NCBI GenBank assembly: GCA_964035575.1
Contig: OZ037843.1
Coordinates: 1,696,001 to 1,760,000, forward strand
Reading direction: 5' to 3'
DNA from: Rhynchopus sp. YZ270_cl-10
Taxonomy: Eukaryota; Euglenozoa; Diplonemea; Diplonemida; Diplonemidae
Length of the DNA: 64,000 nt
Of this stretch, positions 11,076-21,559 are shown in pieces (position 1 is the first letter of the stretch; each line of letters opens with the position of its first letter). The notes below the pieces were generated by a model. The model searched no databases. It saw only the letters and a program-made list of their open reading frames with translations, and was not told the origin of the DNA. Both the position numbers and the translations under genes were made by a program.

Positions 11076-11508
11076 GTCATAGGCAGCAATGCATGTTTTC
11101 ATGTGTTTCTTGTCCTTAGCCATGCGAATTCAATCCCCAATGGGTCCCAGCGACGTCACCAAAACTTACACAAAGCGAGCTGTTCAGATCCCCCTTTTGT
11201 TTTGTACAGTACCCTCCTTTCCTGTTGACACCCAACATATTTGACACACCCACTGAGGCTTGAGGTTGGTCTCATAAAGAGTGCCTGCGTCCGCAGAGGA
11301 ACGGTCGTTTGCACTTTTCAACTTCTCTTTTTTTTTTCTTTTTTCACACCCCTGTTTGCATTCTTTTTTGTTTCGTTAAGAATAGAATGTGCATGAAATA
11401 ATTTTCACATCCCTTCTTTCTCACTTTCCCAACTTTCTCTTTCTTTCAAAACCAGTTTTTTTTTGTTACTGAAACGGGTAAAAAGGTCCCCAGAAGGACC
11501 CTTTTTAC
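11076..11508. other. Intergenic, T-rich
   Basis: No gene is seen. Long T/C tracts are present, with a small hairpin near 11480-11507 (GGTCC and GGACC arms) just before the first retroelement-like repeat. Confidence 0.5.
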
Positions 11509-12050
11509 TGAACAAGATAAAACAAAAAAGCTTGCGTTTCTTTTATCGAACAGATTTTATTCTCCGCCCCGTACCCAAAACGTAAACACCACTTTGAATC
11601 AGAAAAAATATTTTCTTTTCTTTTTTCTTCCACACGCGCTTGGTTTTTGTGTTTCATTAACTTTTATCAAAAAGCTTTACCGTTCTTTTCCCTCTTTTTC
11701 TTCTCTTCTTTCTCTCTCATTATGCCTGCCACGGACACCCGCACGAAGGCGCAGCTCCTTGCGGCTCTGCGAGACATGAAGAGGCAGGCGGAGGATCAGA
11801 GGGCGGACCTGGAGGAGCGCGAGGCGCGGATGGAGAAGAAGCTGGATCGGGCAATGTCATCTTTGGCGGCGCGAGACCCGCCCGCCCTAGTTTCGACGCG
11901 AAACGTTTCCCCATGTATTGCACGGGAAACAATATATATGACAAACAGGTGCAGGGTGGTTCCGTGCTTATCATAGAACCCGGCACCTTGTGTGTCTTCC
12001 AAAAACCAAAAAGCGTTGTGTGTGAAGTTTTGAAGGAAGGAAAAATAAAA
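11509..12050 (+). repeat. Retroelement-like dispersed repeat, longest copy (A)
   Basis: The repeat begins TGAACAAGATAAAAC and ends GAAGGAAGGAAAAATAAAA, an A-rich tail. It abuts the next copy head to tail. Compared with the shorter copies it has about 170 extra bases. These encode an 85-codon ORF (11722-11976) opening MPATDTRTKAQLLAALRD, with a strongly charged coiled-coil-like stretch (RQAEDQRADLEEREARMEKK). The ORF reads into the shared 3' part and stops. This looks like the start of an ORF of a larger parental element, the other copies being internally deleted. The family is unassigned: no reverse transcriptase and no terminal repeats are visible. Confidence 0.6.
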
Positions 12051-12369
12051 TGAACAAGATAAAACAATAAGCTTGCGTTTCTTTTATCGAACAGATTTTA
12101 TTCTCCACCCTACGTACCCAAAACGTAAACACCACACTCTTTTTTTTCTTCCATACGCGCTGGTTTTTGTGTTCGCTCATTTTTTATCAAAAAGCTTTCG
12201 AGCCCCTAAGTTCAAATGCGAAACGTTTCTCCATGTATTGCACGGGAAACAATATGACAAACAGGTGCAGGGTGGTTCCGTGCTTATCATAGAACCTGGC
12301 ACCTTGTGTGTCTCCCAAAAACCAAAAAAGCGTTGTGTGTGTAGTTTTGAAGGAAGGAAAAATAAAATG
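12051..12369 (+). repeat. Retroelement-like dispersed repeat, copy B
   Basis: Short, internally deleted copy of the 11509-12050 repeat, directly head to tail with it. It shows the same 5' start, the CGAAACGTTTCTCCATG block, the GTGCAGGGTGGTTCCGTGC block and the AAAATAAAA tail. Confidence 0.65.
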
Positions 12370-13685
12370 ATTTTATTCTTTTCTTTATTTTGACCTGATC
12401 ACTTTCTTTTTCCAAAATAAATCGATGGCCAGGGGTCCTAACGCTGTTCTCAAAAAAATTAAAAATGGTAACTTCAAGGTCACTTCTCGTTTTTTGGGGA
12501 GGGAAAAAAAAAACTTTCCCCCCTCAGACAGAGCTCGCGCTAAAGTCCATCCCTCATCCCGGGATTTTTGGGGGTTTTGGTAGGAACGTTTTTTTTTTGC
12601 AGTACGGGGATTTCATTAAGAAACCAGAAGTTCTAATATTGTTGAGTAAGACCACCACATAGTGGACTTGCATATACATGTGACCCCGCCGTGGAACGCA
12701 ATTGGCTCGGAAAGTCAAAAGAAAGAGGAGAAAAAAGAAAAGGAAAAAAAAAAAAGTTGGTTACCGTGCGCCTGCGGCGCTGCCTGTTCCCTTCCAGTTT
12801 CTACAGGCAAACACTTGCCCCCTTTACCTTACACTGACGGGTTTTGACCAAAACCAAGAACTTGTCCATTTCGGCAAATTGACCCCACCACAGAACGGAC
12901 GAATTCCGGAAATGCAAATGCCGGTGTTTTCGCGCATTTTCATGTTGCAAGACGTCAGGATCAGGGAGAGAAAATCTGGTTGTGGGATTTACATTGGCCC
13001 TCTTTACCCTACATGGATTTTGACCAAAACCAAAAAATTGGCCATTTCGGCAAAGTGACCCCACCACAGCGCGGACGGATTCCGGAAATTCCAATCGCGG
13101 TATGTTTTGGGGCTGAAAACCCACTGATTTTCAGGAGAAAAATTGCTTCCAAATCTCGGAATTTTCCGAATTTTCCTGAAAATGACCCTTGTTTACGAGT
13201 ACGGGTTCATATTTTGCGAAAATTTAAGTCACTAAAATTTTGTCCATTTTTCCGTATATACCCCACCACAAGCCGGGATTGGCCCGGAAATGCCACAAAA
13301 CGGGGTTTCCGGGCCTCCCCAGCTAACCTTTTCAAGGAACGTTTTTCCGTACCCGAAATCCATTTTTTCCCCATTTTTTCCCATAATTAGCGCGACCACT
13401 GCCCTCAGAGGAACAACAAAAGTGAGGTCGAAAAGGTGCAAATTCCTCGGACATACACCGGACGTTGGTTATCGCCGTATCATAGGGACAGAGTACTAGA
13501 TACGATTTTTTTTTTGTGAGGCAATTTCGCGGTGTCGCAGTCTGATGCCACCGTTATGCTTCTTACCACGAACAACACAACACAGCCATAGGCAGATGTT
13601 TTGGCAGATGTTTAGTGGGTGTCAGCCTTCTTATCAGTAACCTCAGTACATTAATAAAAGAAACGGCGGTCATGTCACCCAAAGG
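12370..13685. other. Non-coding region with hairpin motif GCGCCTGCGGCGC
   Basis: No gene is supported. A GTGCGCCTGCGGCGC hairpin (near 12768) recurs near 17686 and 42476, each time after a TACCG/CACCG-like context, marking another dispersed repeat. A GACCCCACCACAG...CGGA...CCGGAAAT block occurs twice (about 12880-12915 and 13058-13090). Confidence 0.45.
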
Positions 13686-14665
13686 TTCCTGGCGAAGCCA
13701 CGGTACGCAACATTTCTAAAAAATGTTGACATAAAATGGCACTGTCGTTGGTAATTATCGTCAGTTTCCGTAAATTACTTACGTATTTTGCTAAAACGAA
13801 AGTTTCTGGCGAAGCCACGGTACGCAACATTTCTAAAAAATGTTGACATAAAATGGCACTGTCGTTGGTAATTATCGTCAGTTTCCGTAAATTACTTACG
13901 TATTTTGCTAAAACGAAAGTTTCTGGCGAAGCCACGGTACGCAACATTTCTAAAAAATGTTGACATAAAATGGCACTGTCGTTGGTAATTATCGTCAGTT
14001 TCCGTAAATTACTTACGTATTTTGCTAAAACGAAAGTTTCTGGCGAAGCCACGGTACGCAACATTTCTAAAAAATGTTGACATAAAATGGCACTGTCGTT
14101 GGTAATTATCGTCAGTTTCCGTAAATTACTTACGTATTTTGCTAAAACGAAAGTTTCTGGCGAAGCCACGGTACGCAACATTTCTAAAAAATGTTGACAT
14201 AAAATGGCACTGTCGTTGGTAATTATCGTCAGTTTCCGTAAATTACTTACGTATTTTGCTAAAACGAAAGTTTCTGGCGAAGCCACGGTACGCAACATTT
14301 CTAAAAAATGTTGACATAAAATGGCACTGTCGTTGGTAATTATCGTCAGTTTCCGTAAATTACTTACGTATTTTGCTAAAACGAAAGTTTCTGGCGAAGC
14401 CACGGTACGCAACATTTCTAAAAAATGTTGACATAAAATGGCACTGTCGTTGGTAATTATCGTCAGTTTCCGTAAATTACTTACGTATTTTGCTAAAACG
14501 AAAGTTTCTGGCGAAGCCACGGTACGCAACATTTCTAAAAAATGTTGACATAAAATGGCACTGTCGTTGGTAATTATCGTCAGTTTCCGTAAATTACTTA
14601 CGTATTTTTCTAAAACGAAAGTTTCTGGCGAAGCCACGGTACGCAACATTTCAAAAAAATGCGCT
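13686..14665 (-). repeat. 117-bp tandem array, eight full copies plus partial
   Basis: A 117-bp unit begins at 13686, 13803, 13920, 14037, 14154, 14271, 14388 and 14505, with a partial ninth from 14622. Internal copies look identical. Because 117 = 3 x 39 and one minus-strand frame has no stop, the array reads as a 39-residue peptide repeat (MLRTVASPETFVLAKYVSN at its start). I regard this as an accident of the period. The single-unit form occurs in the opposite orientation at about 42460-42600, with matching flanks (ACCGCCGTTTCTTTT on one side, GCAGCCCTG on the other). The array is therefore an internal expansion inside a dispersed element. Confidence 0.9.
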
Positions 14666-15915
14666 TAAAATTGTGGCAACCTGCAGCCCTGCAGACCCCT
14701 GATCTTGGCAAAAAAGAAAAAAAATTCCCGGACCCTCCAACGTGTTCCCGGTGTATGTTAAGCATCCGAGGTCACTTCGTGACACCGGATTTCAAAAAAT
14801 AAAAATAAAAAGGTCACTTTTTAGGGCACTTTTCGAAGGTCACTTCGAAGTGACCTTCGGATTTCAAAAAAATAAAAAAGGTCACTTCAGAAGTGGTAAA
14901 AGTTACCACTCTTAGGACCCCTGTCGATGGCGTTGATTGAAATATTTTCTCAAAATCAATTGCGGCCAGGTCCAATTTTCCCACTTTACTGCATGGCGAG
15001 AGTGAAAACAAAAAAAGAAATTTTTTGGGCTCTCGTACACACACGGTAAATAAAATGCACCCTCCTCCCTCCCTCCACTCTCTCTCTCCCCACTTTGTTT
15101 AATTGTCTTTTCTTTTTATTGCTCAGTGCTACCTATTGATAGTTCTTCGAGAGGCCTTGACGCATCGAGAGTGCCACTGCCGCCATGTGGCAGAGGGGCT
15201 CTTATTTGTCAACTTATTTCTCAGCCGCGTGCATCAATAGTGTTTTCAGCATCACGTCAATGTGCTCCAATGTTTTCCCACAACCTTGCTTCAGCCCGGT
15301 CGGGTCACCTAGCCTAGGCCAGTGGTGGTGAGGAAGAGTATTGAAATAATTTTCAAAACACTGTAACAGATCCTACAGGGGTTGAAGGAAGGTGTGTGTG
15401 GAAAACAAGAACAAAAAAAATATAGTGGAGTTCATCCTCGGGTGTCTACACTAATACAACCAATTTTTCAAAAAAAAAAAAAAACAACTCATTTCATCAT
15501 CATTGCGAGGAAATAAGAACGGGGGTGCTGTGGAAAACCCCGCCCGGTTTTCGAAACCACCACAGTACGGGTTTTGCACTCCTGGCGCTTTGATGTGCTG
15601 ATGCAGTGGGTTCTGGCACGCGTTCGAAGAGCGTTGTCGCCTACCCGCAGAAGAGCAGAATTCTGGGCGTGTTGTAGATTATTTCTACAGGGTGGAGTTC
15701 AGGAGCGTGGGCCCCCCATATCCACCCCGTTTTTATTTGTATTTTTTATTTTTATTTTACCTGGGGGCTTTCTTCACTTCTTTGTAGTTGCTACCATGAG
15801 GAAAGCCAGATATCCGTGATATCTGTGGTGCCGTTTCTCTCCTTGATTGATGTATTGACATTGCATTTGTTTTGGTACCTTAGTTTGCCTAACGTTCTCT
15901 GACAATTGTTTTGCC
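14666..15915. other. Intergenic with perfect 26-bp palindrome
   Basis: No gene is seen. At 14834-14859 there is a perfect 26-bp palindrome centred on TTCGAA, inside a small cluster of AAGGTCACTT repeats (14762-14890). A copy of the TCCTCGGGTGTCTACACTAA motif lies near 15430. Confidence 0.5.
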
Positions 15916-16440
15916 AGATGTGGGGATGCACGATTACGCCCACACGGGTCAGTGGTCCTCTGCATCTGACACGCCCTGCAGGGTCGTGTGAGTGACGCAG
16001 TGTCACTCCTGGAGAGCCTTCCGCACGGCTGTGGCACTGTGGCAGGCGCTCTGCAGTGTGTCCTGCTCTCAAGAGTTTTGTTGGTGAACAAAATAAAACA
16101 ATAATCTTGCGTTTCTTGAACGGAGCATGTTTTTGTTCTCCAGAGAGCACATCTATCAGAACATATGGTTTCCCCTTTCATGATTACCGTTTTGCTAAAC
16201 TCGTACAAAATATTGTGAACTGCGCGAAAAATAAATAGTGCGTATGACGACTGGTAGTTGCCCCAACTTAACAAGACGGAAGGAGGGTTTTATTATTTCA
16301 GAATATTTGCCACCAAAAGCTAAAGGCGTTCTTCTGCATAATTGTACTAAAACACCATACACCAAAGAGCTGTGTGCCCACACCACCCACCCACCCACCC
16401 TCACCATGTGGTTTACACTGTACGAAAAGGCTTTGTAAGA
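15916..16440 (+). repeat. Dispersed cassette, front half (copy a)
   Basis: A block opening GATGTGGGGATGCACGATTA, shared with 37317-37500 and 49325-49760. It contains GTGAGTGACGCAGTGTCACT, then a fragment resembling the 5' end of the retroelement-like repeat (AAATAAAACAATAATCTTGC), then TAAAACACCATACACCAAAG. Here it lacks the back half that precedes receptor genes in the array. Confidence 0.6.
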
Positions 16441-16642
16441 GGAGCCCATTTGTTTCGTGGGCGAAGGCTCAGCACGAGATGCTTGGGTTTATCTGTCATC
16501 ATTATCAAACCTTTCTTTGTTTTCATTCAATAGGAAGTGCAATACGAAGTCGTTCAATAGACGCGGCGTGTTCTGATTGTGGGTTGCAGTGCCAAACACT
16601 ACGATGTTGTGTTTTTTTTTCGTTGTTAAAATTTTATTACTG

Positions 16643-16731
16643 TGAATAAGATAAAACAATAAGCTCGCGTTTCTTTTATCGAACAGATTTTATTCTCCGC
16701 CCCGTACCCAAAACGTAAACACCACTTTGAA
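16643..16731 (+). repeat. Retroelement-like repeat copy C, left part
   Basis: Left portion of another copy of the 11509 family, interrupted at ACCACTTTGAA by the transposon at 16732-18795. The right portion resumes at 18796 with TTTGAATCAGAAAAA, exactly as in the uninterrupted copy at 19336. Confidence 0.75.
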
Positions 16732-17364
16732 CATGGCTTCATAAATATATTCAATATTTTTTTTCACGTTTTTTTCAATATCAATATATTGATCAATATC
16801 ACGTAGGAAATTTTCAATATATTGACACTTTTACCGTGTAAATTTCCCATTCAATATTTGCAAATATTGATCAATATATTGATCAATATATTGACACTTT
16901 CCTTCACACAATGGTCTTGCGCCCCTTGGAAACTGGTTCTGCATCTTCCAACCTCACACAACTCGTGCACCACACATAAAAACATGCCCGAGTTGAGGCA
17001 CAAAAAAATTTCCCCAATTTCCAGGACTGGTAATTGAACTTCGGACCAAAAAATGCAAAAAATATGGCGACTTGTGTGATACCAACTATGACAAAATTCC
17101 ACATGACTTCTCGAGTCCGCATTGCACTTCGCGGTAGCCCCAAGGGAAGACACCCTTCTTCAGAAGCCAGGTAGAGAATGCTGTTCCCTACCCCCTCTCA
17201 CTGTCCGCGTAGATCCCCCCACTAAGGAGCCACAAGGATGCCACAAGGCAAGTCGCTCCCCCGCGATGGCATTGAATGGCACGTGCGCGTTTACGAACTG
17301 AGCCATGATTGTCCTTAGAGTCCCACGGTAACACGTGCAAAATCATAGAGTTTTTTTGGCTGTT

Positions 17365-17437
17365 AAAAAGGCTGGGGTATAAAGAGGTCGCGTGATTCGT
17401 CGAGCGGTTGTGAACCGCCTCCGTTCTCTTACGGTAC
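17365..17437 (+). repeat. Fragment of SINE-like hairpin repeat
   Basis: GGGTATAAAG, then GTCGAGCGGTTGTGAACCGCC and CCGTTCTCTTACGGTACGG. The hairpin pair matches those at 28785-28845 and 46115-46165. CGAGCGGT resembles part of a Pol III A box, but no B box is seen. Confidence 0.45.
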
Positions 17438-17939
17438 GGAACACCCACCTCCTACCCTTTGCATGAGCTCGACTGCGTTTTAGCACGTTTCAACTACTCT
17501 TTTTTCTCGTTCTGTACCCAGAACAACCTCCTCTCCAAGCAGCAAACCCCACCCCTGACCAGGGGAAGCCTCCTGGGCCCATACGCGGAACTATTTACTC
17601 ACTGATCCTCTCATACAAAAAGACATGTGGATGGATGGGTTTTTCAAATGTATGTTCGCAACACTCATAAAAAAGTAGCGCACCGTGCGCCTGCGGCGCG
17701 GACAAAATTTGGTTTTGCGAATCCTAAATATTTTTTTGCTAGCTCGTGTGGTTGATGAGCGAGAACGAAACCAAATCGATCGCAACGCCTCGTACACTAG
17801 CTAAAACACCTGAATGGTCACAGAACACAACGCGGTGCATGGTTTTGTGGGTTGTTTTTGCCCACAGAAGTACCCCCGTGCGGCCTAGACCTGGTTCTAG
17901 CACCCCAGAATCGCGTTTCCCAGTCCATATAGCCGGGTA

Positions 17940-18245
17940 TGGGCCCAAAAAACCACCCAAAAAGGCGAAAATCCCGGGTTTTGGTGAAAACCGCCTGTTT
18001 TGCCCATAGGGTACTTAAGGAACGCACGTTTCTAAAGCATTTTACCACGTAAACTCGCGACACGAAAATAGGAATTAAAAACAAATCTCTCACAGATCTG
18101 ATTTGGTGATCCGCATTTTTGAGGTCCAATCTTTCCAACGCCGAAAAAATCTTACACTTTGGTGCATTTTCGGGTGGGTGCACCAGGAGGGTACTGGGAG
18201 GGCAGCAACCTTAAAAACCTAAACACAAGTGTTTAGGAATTACGA
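17940..18245 (+). repeat. Dispersed repeat related to the ankyrin-gene insertion
   Basis: Shares CTTAAGGAACGCACG, GTAAACTCGCGACACGAAAA, AGGAATTAAAAAC, CCGAAAAAATCTTACACTTT and a terminal AACACAAGTGTT palindrome with the two units at 52684-53113 and 53114-53558. It is diverged. Confidence 0.65.
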
Positions 18246-18795
18246 GCGGCAGCCCACAGCTCTACCCTATCCATGCTATAGTTTGGCTGTGATAATGTGC
18301 GATTTATGGCACAATCTTTGAAATGTTGCGCACATGGCTTCAACAGAAAAGTTTGACCCTTTGCCTCTCCACTCTGTGGCTGGAAGGGAGCTGAGAATAA
18401 GCCGGGTCCCAGGACTAGAACTAGGACGGGTACTCGGCACTGGGTACAGTCCCAGTCCTAGGGACTGGGAATACCCCTCCATCCATGCCCCACCCTCCCG
18501 CGCCCGGGTCCCTGACCCGCTTTCAGGCGTTTTCACAGCGTTTTCGACATATTGTGCCCAGTCCCACTGAGAATAACCAGGTCCCGGGTCCCCAAGTCTT
18601 ATTCTCAGCTATGGCCTCCCGTCAAGGAAAAAGCAGGCACTGCAACGCCAATATTCAATAATATGATCAATATTTCAATATTATTGAAATATTGACAGTT
18701 TTCAGTCAATATTATTGACACTTTCAATATTCAATCAATAATATTCATCACCAAATCAATATATTGACGATATTCAATATATTTATGAAGCCATG

Positions 18796-19043
18796 TTTGA
18801 ATCAGAAAAAAAAATTTCCTCTTCCTTTTTTCTTCCACACTCGCTGGTTTTTGTATTTCGCTAATTTTTATCAAAAAGCTTTCCCTTGTTTCGAGTGCGA
18901 AACGTTTCTCCATGTATTGCACGGGAAACAATATGACAAACAGGTGCAGGGTGGTTCCGTGCTTATCATAGAACCTGGCCCTTGTGTGTCTCCCAAAAAC
19001 CAAAAGCGTTGTGTGTGAAGTTTTGAAGGAAGGAAAAATAAAA
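18796..19043 (+). repeat. Retroelement-like repeat copy C, right part
   Basis: Continuation of the copy split by the nested transposon. It runs to the usual GAAGGAAGGAAAAATAAAA end. Confidence 0.75.
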
Positions 19044-19046
19044 GTA

Positions 19047-19120
19047 GCAGTAACTGGTGCTCCAGGGGGGGCCGATATTGACAGGTCGCTGACAGGTCGT
19101 TGCCATAGCCTATAGGGGGG
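19047..19120 (-). repeat. Short GATATTGACAGGTCGCTGAC repeat
   Basis: AACTGGTGCTCC, a G-run, then GATATTGACAGGTCGCTGAC and AGGTCGTTG. Related blocks occur at 20715-20790 in the same orientation and at 28388-28500 inverted. It is probably a MITE end. Confidence 0.5.
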
Positions 19121-19335
19121 GGGGGGGTCATTTTTTAACGGCCCTTAGCGATTTTTTGGTGGGGCACACACACAGACACACGGTGGCCCATACGGACCCT
19201 CAGGGTACACGAAGTAACGGGTGTTACATGTGGTATTACATGCAACTTTTGTTACATGTGGTACAGGTGGCGAAATCAGGTAGTGGTACAATGGTTTTGG
19301 GGGTGGTTCTGGGCAGCTTTCGGCGGTGATTTCTG

Positions 19336-19666
19336 TGAACAAGATAAAACAATAAGCTCGCGTTTCTTTTATCGAACAGATTTTATTCTCCGCCCCGTAC
19401 CCAAAACGTAAACACCACTTTGAATCAGAAAAAATATCTTCTTCTCCTTTTTTCTTCCACACGCGCTGGTTTTTGTATCTCGCTAATTTTTATCAAAAAC
19501 CCTAGTTTCGACGCGAAACGTTTCCTCATGTATTGCACGGGAAACAATATATATGACAAACAGGTGCAGGGTGGTTCCGTGCATATCATAGAACCTGGCA
19601 CCTTGTGTGTCTTCCAAAAACCAAAAAAGCGTTGTGTGTGAAGTTTTGAAGGAAGGAAAAATAAAA
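19336..19666 (+). repeat. Retroelement-like repeat copy D
   Basis: An intact short copy from TGAACAAGATAAAAC to AAAAATAAAA. It shows the uninterrupted CCACTTTGAATCAG site where the nested transposon sits in copy C. Confidence 0.75.
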
Positions 19667-20050
19667 GTAAGACCTAAAAAATCCTCGAAAATCGTTGTGA
19701 AAATTATAGTGGGTGGGTTTTTTACACATCGACACATGGAACATGATCACATGTACCTATTACATGTAACTGTTACATTACATGTGAAGTTACATGTCAT
19801 TTACGTGTAACGGTTTTTCACATGTAACATTCCATGTAATGTAACTTACTTCACCGCCGTGTGCTCCCCAAACCCGGGGTACCCCGCGCGGACCCTACAC
19901 GACGGTGAAGTAAATGACATGTGCCACCTAAAAATGACATGACATTGTACTTAACAGGTCATTTCACCTGTGGCACATGTCACTTTACATGTCAAATGAC
20001 ATGTGGCTAACATGTAAAAAAAAGTTACACGTACCGCGTTTGGAAAAGAA
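19667..20050. other. Array of TTACATGT-type motifs with GC hairpin
   Basis: Multiple TTACATGT and TGACATGT motifs on both strands. Near 19847-19918 an inverted pair (TTCACCGCCGTGT and ACACGACGGTGAA) flanks a GC-rich loop. Similar motifs recur at 19210-19270 and 47975-48150. No gene is seen. Confidence 0.5.
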
Positions 20051-20053
20051 ACA

Positions 20054-20323
20054 AAATATTATGGACCGAATTAATGATGGTACGTTTGAGGTTTTTGAGT
20101 TTCATTTGGTACTTAATTCGGTTCATGATGTTTTGGGGGGCAATTTTTTTTGTACTTGTCCCCCGAGGAAAGGGCGAATCTTATTTTTTTGACAAGTACT
20201 TTTTTGCCCAGAACGATATGAATCGAATTAATATTTGGTTCGGGTTATTGTTGGACCGAATTAATTATGGTACGTTAGAGATTTTTTCGGGACATTTGGT
20301 ACTTAATTCGGTCCATAATATTT
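20054..20323. mobile_element. MITE-like pair with GGACCGAATTAA inverted ends
   Basis: A 21-bp perfect inverted repeat, ending in TTATGGACCGAATTAA, sits at 20054-20074 and 20303-20323. Internally there are two ~80-bp palindromic units, each GGACCGAATTAAT...GGTACTTAATTCGGT. The structure looks like either two adjacent MITEs or one with a duplicated end. There is no coding capacity. Confidence 0.65.
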
Positions 20324-20596
20324 CCAATCGCGGTAAATCACAATGTAAGGGGACAATGGGATATACTCCGGACATGGATACCCACACAGAATACACGGTT
20401 ACCCAGACATCTGTCAGGCAATCACTGATTCACTTCACACAGGTCGGGTAGGCGCTGCCTGCCCATCCTCTTTTTCCTGTCTGCTATCGATTCCAGGTTC
20501 ACAACGTTCAGACGTTTAGTCAAAATGCTTTGGGTGATGACTCCTTTTGGGATACACAAAACGGGAAGCTGGGATGCACAAGATAAAACGTGATGT

Positions 20597-20694
20597 GGTG
20601 TACCTGTGTACCTGTGTACCTGTGTACCTGTGTACCTGTGTACCTGTGTACCTGTGTACCTGTGTACCTGTGTACCTGTGTACCTGTGTACCTG
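20597..20694 (+). repeat. Octamer microsatellite TACCTGTG, about 12 copies
   Basis: A perfect 8-bp tandem repeat. It differs by one C from the 7-bp unit of the large satellite at 32575-33142. Confidence 0.95.
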
Positions 20695-20714
20695 AAAAAA
20701 TGGCAAAGTACTAT

Positions 20715-20790
20715 TAAAAAATGACCCTCCCCCCCCGATATTGACAGGTCGCTGACAGGTCGTTGACTCATTTCCTGTAGCACCAGTAAC
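20715..20790 (-). repeat. Short GATATTGACAGGTCGCTGAC repeat, second copy
   Basis: C-run, GATATTGACAGGTCGCTGAC, AGGTCGTTGA, then GTAGCACCAGTAAC. The ends AACTGGTGCT at 19052 and AGCACCAGTAAC here are inverted, so 19047-20790 could be one element. Confidence 0.45.
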
Positions 20791-20921
20791 AATTAATTTT
20801 ATTTTTCATTGCCTGCGTCCTCCGATGAACGGTGGTAGGGCGTTTGCACTTTCAACTTGGAAGCGTGCAATGCAACAAACGGTCGAGATCTGATCAAGCG
20901 AAACGGATATATTTCTCTTTA

Positions 20922-21340
20922 TTTTTGGGCCCAGCACCCCTCAGATACGACAGCCGCGTTGAAGCCTGACAACGATTGCACCTTTAAAGTCGAAATGGAT
21001 ACAAACCCAATGACAAACCTTTGCGAATCCCTGTTGATGTGTGTGCCAAGGCGCTTTCATCCTTCGCGTGTTTTATTGTTTTCCCCCTTTCCGCAGGCTT
21101 CTTGTCTTCTGACAAAAAGGTAAACTGACAAAAGCAAACACCCCATTGCCCCTTCTCTGTTTCATTCTATTTGTTGATTTGCATACATCGATAATATACC
21201 TTTTAGATCAGTTCTCTGTTGTCTGTGTTCCCTCTACGCCACTTCTGTTGTGCAGTCTCAATGTGTGGCGGAGCAGCATTCTCGCACACACTTTACCACC
21301 TACCATGTGCCTGCGTCGGTGTACGGTGGGGATTTGCTCC
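20922..21340 (+). repeat. Receptor upstream cassette, copy b
   Basis: The block GGGCCCAGCACCCCTCAGAT ... GTGTACGGTGGGGATTTGC is shared almost unchanged with 24766-25137, 37560-37955 and 49840-50250. It contains a 23-base segment (21097-21119) preceded by TTTCCGCAG and followed by GTAAAC, which reads like a mini-exon. A further acceptor-like CTGTTGTGCAG ends at 21255. It lies 220 bases upstream of the first array receptor and may be its leader or promoter region. Confidence 0.75.
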
Positions 21341-21559
21341 CTGATTTCTGTTGCCAACTTACATCTATTATTAGACTGGCCTGCGTCTCTGCTTGAGGAT
21401 GAATGAATCTGTTTTCGGCAGGGGTAGCAGGGGTGGGCTGAGTGGGCTTAGCATTGGTGTAAACACTGTCTCTGGAGCAGGACTGACAGACTCGGACACA
21501 CAGGCGGCAGCCCTGAGTTACCATACACACACCCCCACCACACCACAGACGCTTGGACA

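Larger units (their letters stand above)
16732..18795. mobile_element. Nested DNA transposon with TIRs and TTTGAA duplication
   Basis: The ends are near-perfect inverted repeats starting CATGGCTTCATAAATATATT, one mismatch in about 26 bp. The element is flanked by the 6-bp direct repeat TTTGAA (16726-16731 and 18796-18801). Because it splits a repeat whose intact form is seen at 19336-19666, the insertion site is certain. Subterminal AT-rich arrays of TCAATATATTGA-type palindromes occupy about 16740-16905 and 18645-18785. The 2064-bp body has no recognisable transposase, so it looks non-autonomous. It contains fragments of two other dispersed families (about 17365-17437 and 17940-18245). The superfamily cannot be assigned. 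Confidence 0.8.

Noticed and set aside
13675-14649. 324-residue minus-strand ORF of 39-residue repeats as a gene
   Set aside because: It is explained by a 117-bp tandem repeat in a dispersed non-coding element; no conserved start region, family or codon bias.
13686-14665. CRISPR-like array
   Set aside because: Units are contiguous 117-bp repeats without unique spacers, and the genome is eukaryotic.
17385-17440. tRNA gene at the GTCGAGCGGTTGTGAACCGCC hairpin
   Set aside because: There is no acceptor stem, T-arm or proper anticodon loop; the segment recurs as part of a dispersed repeat.
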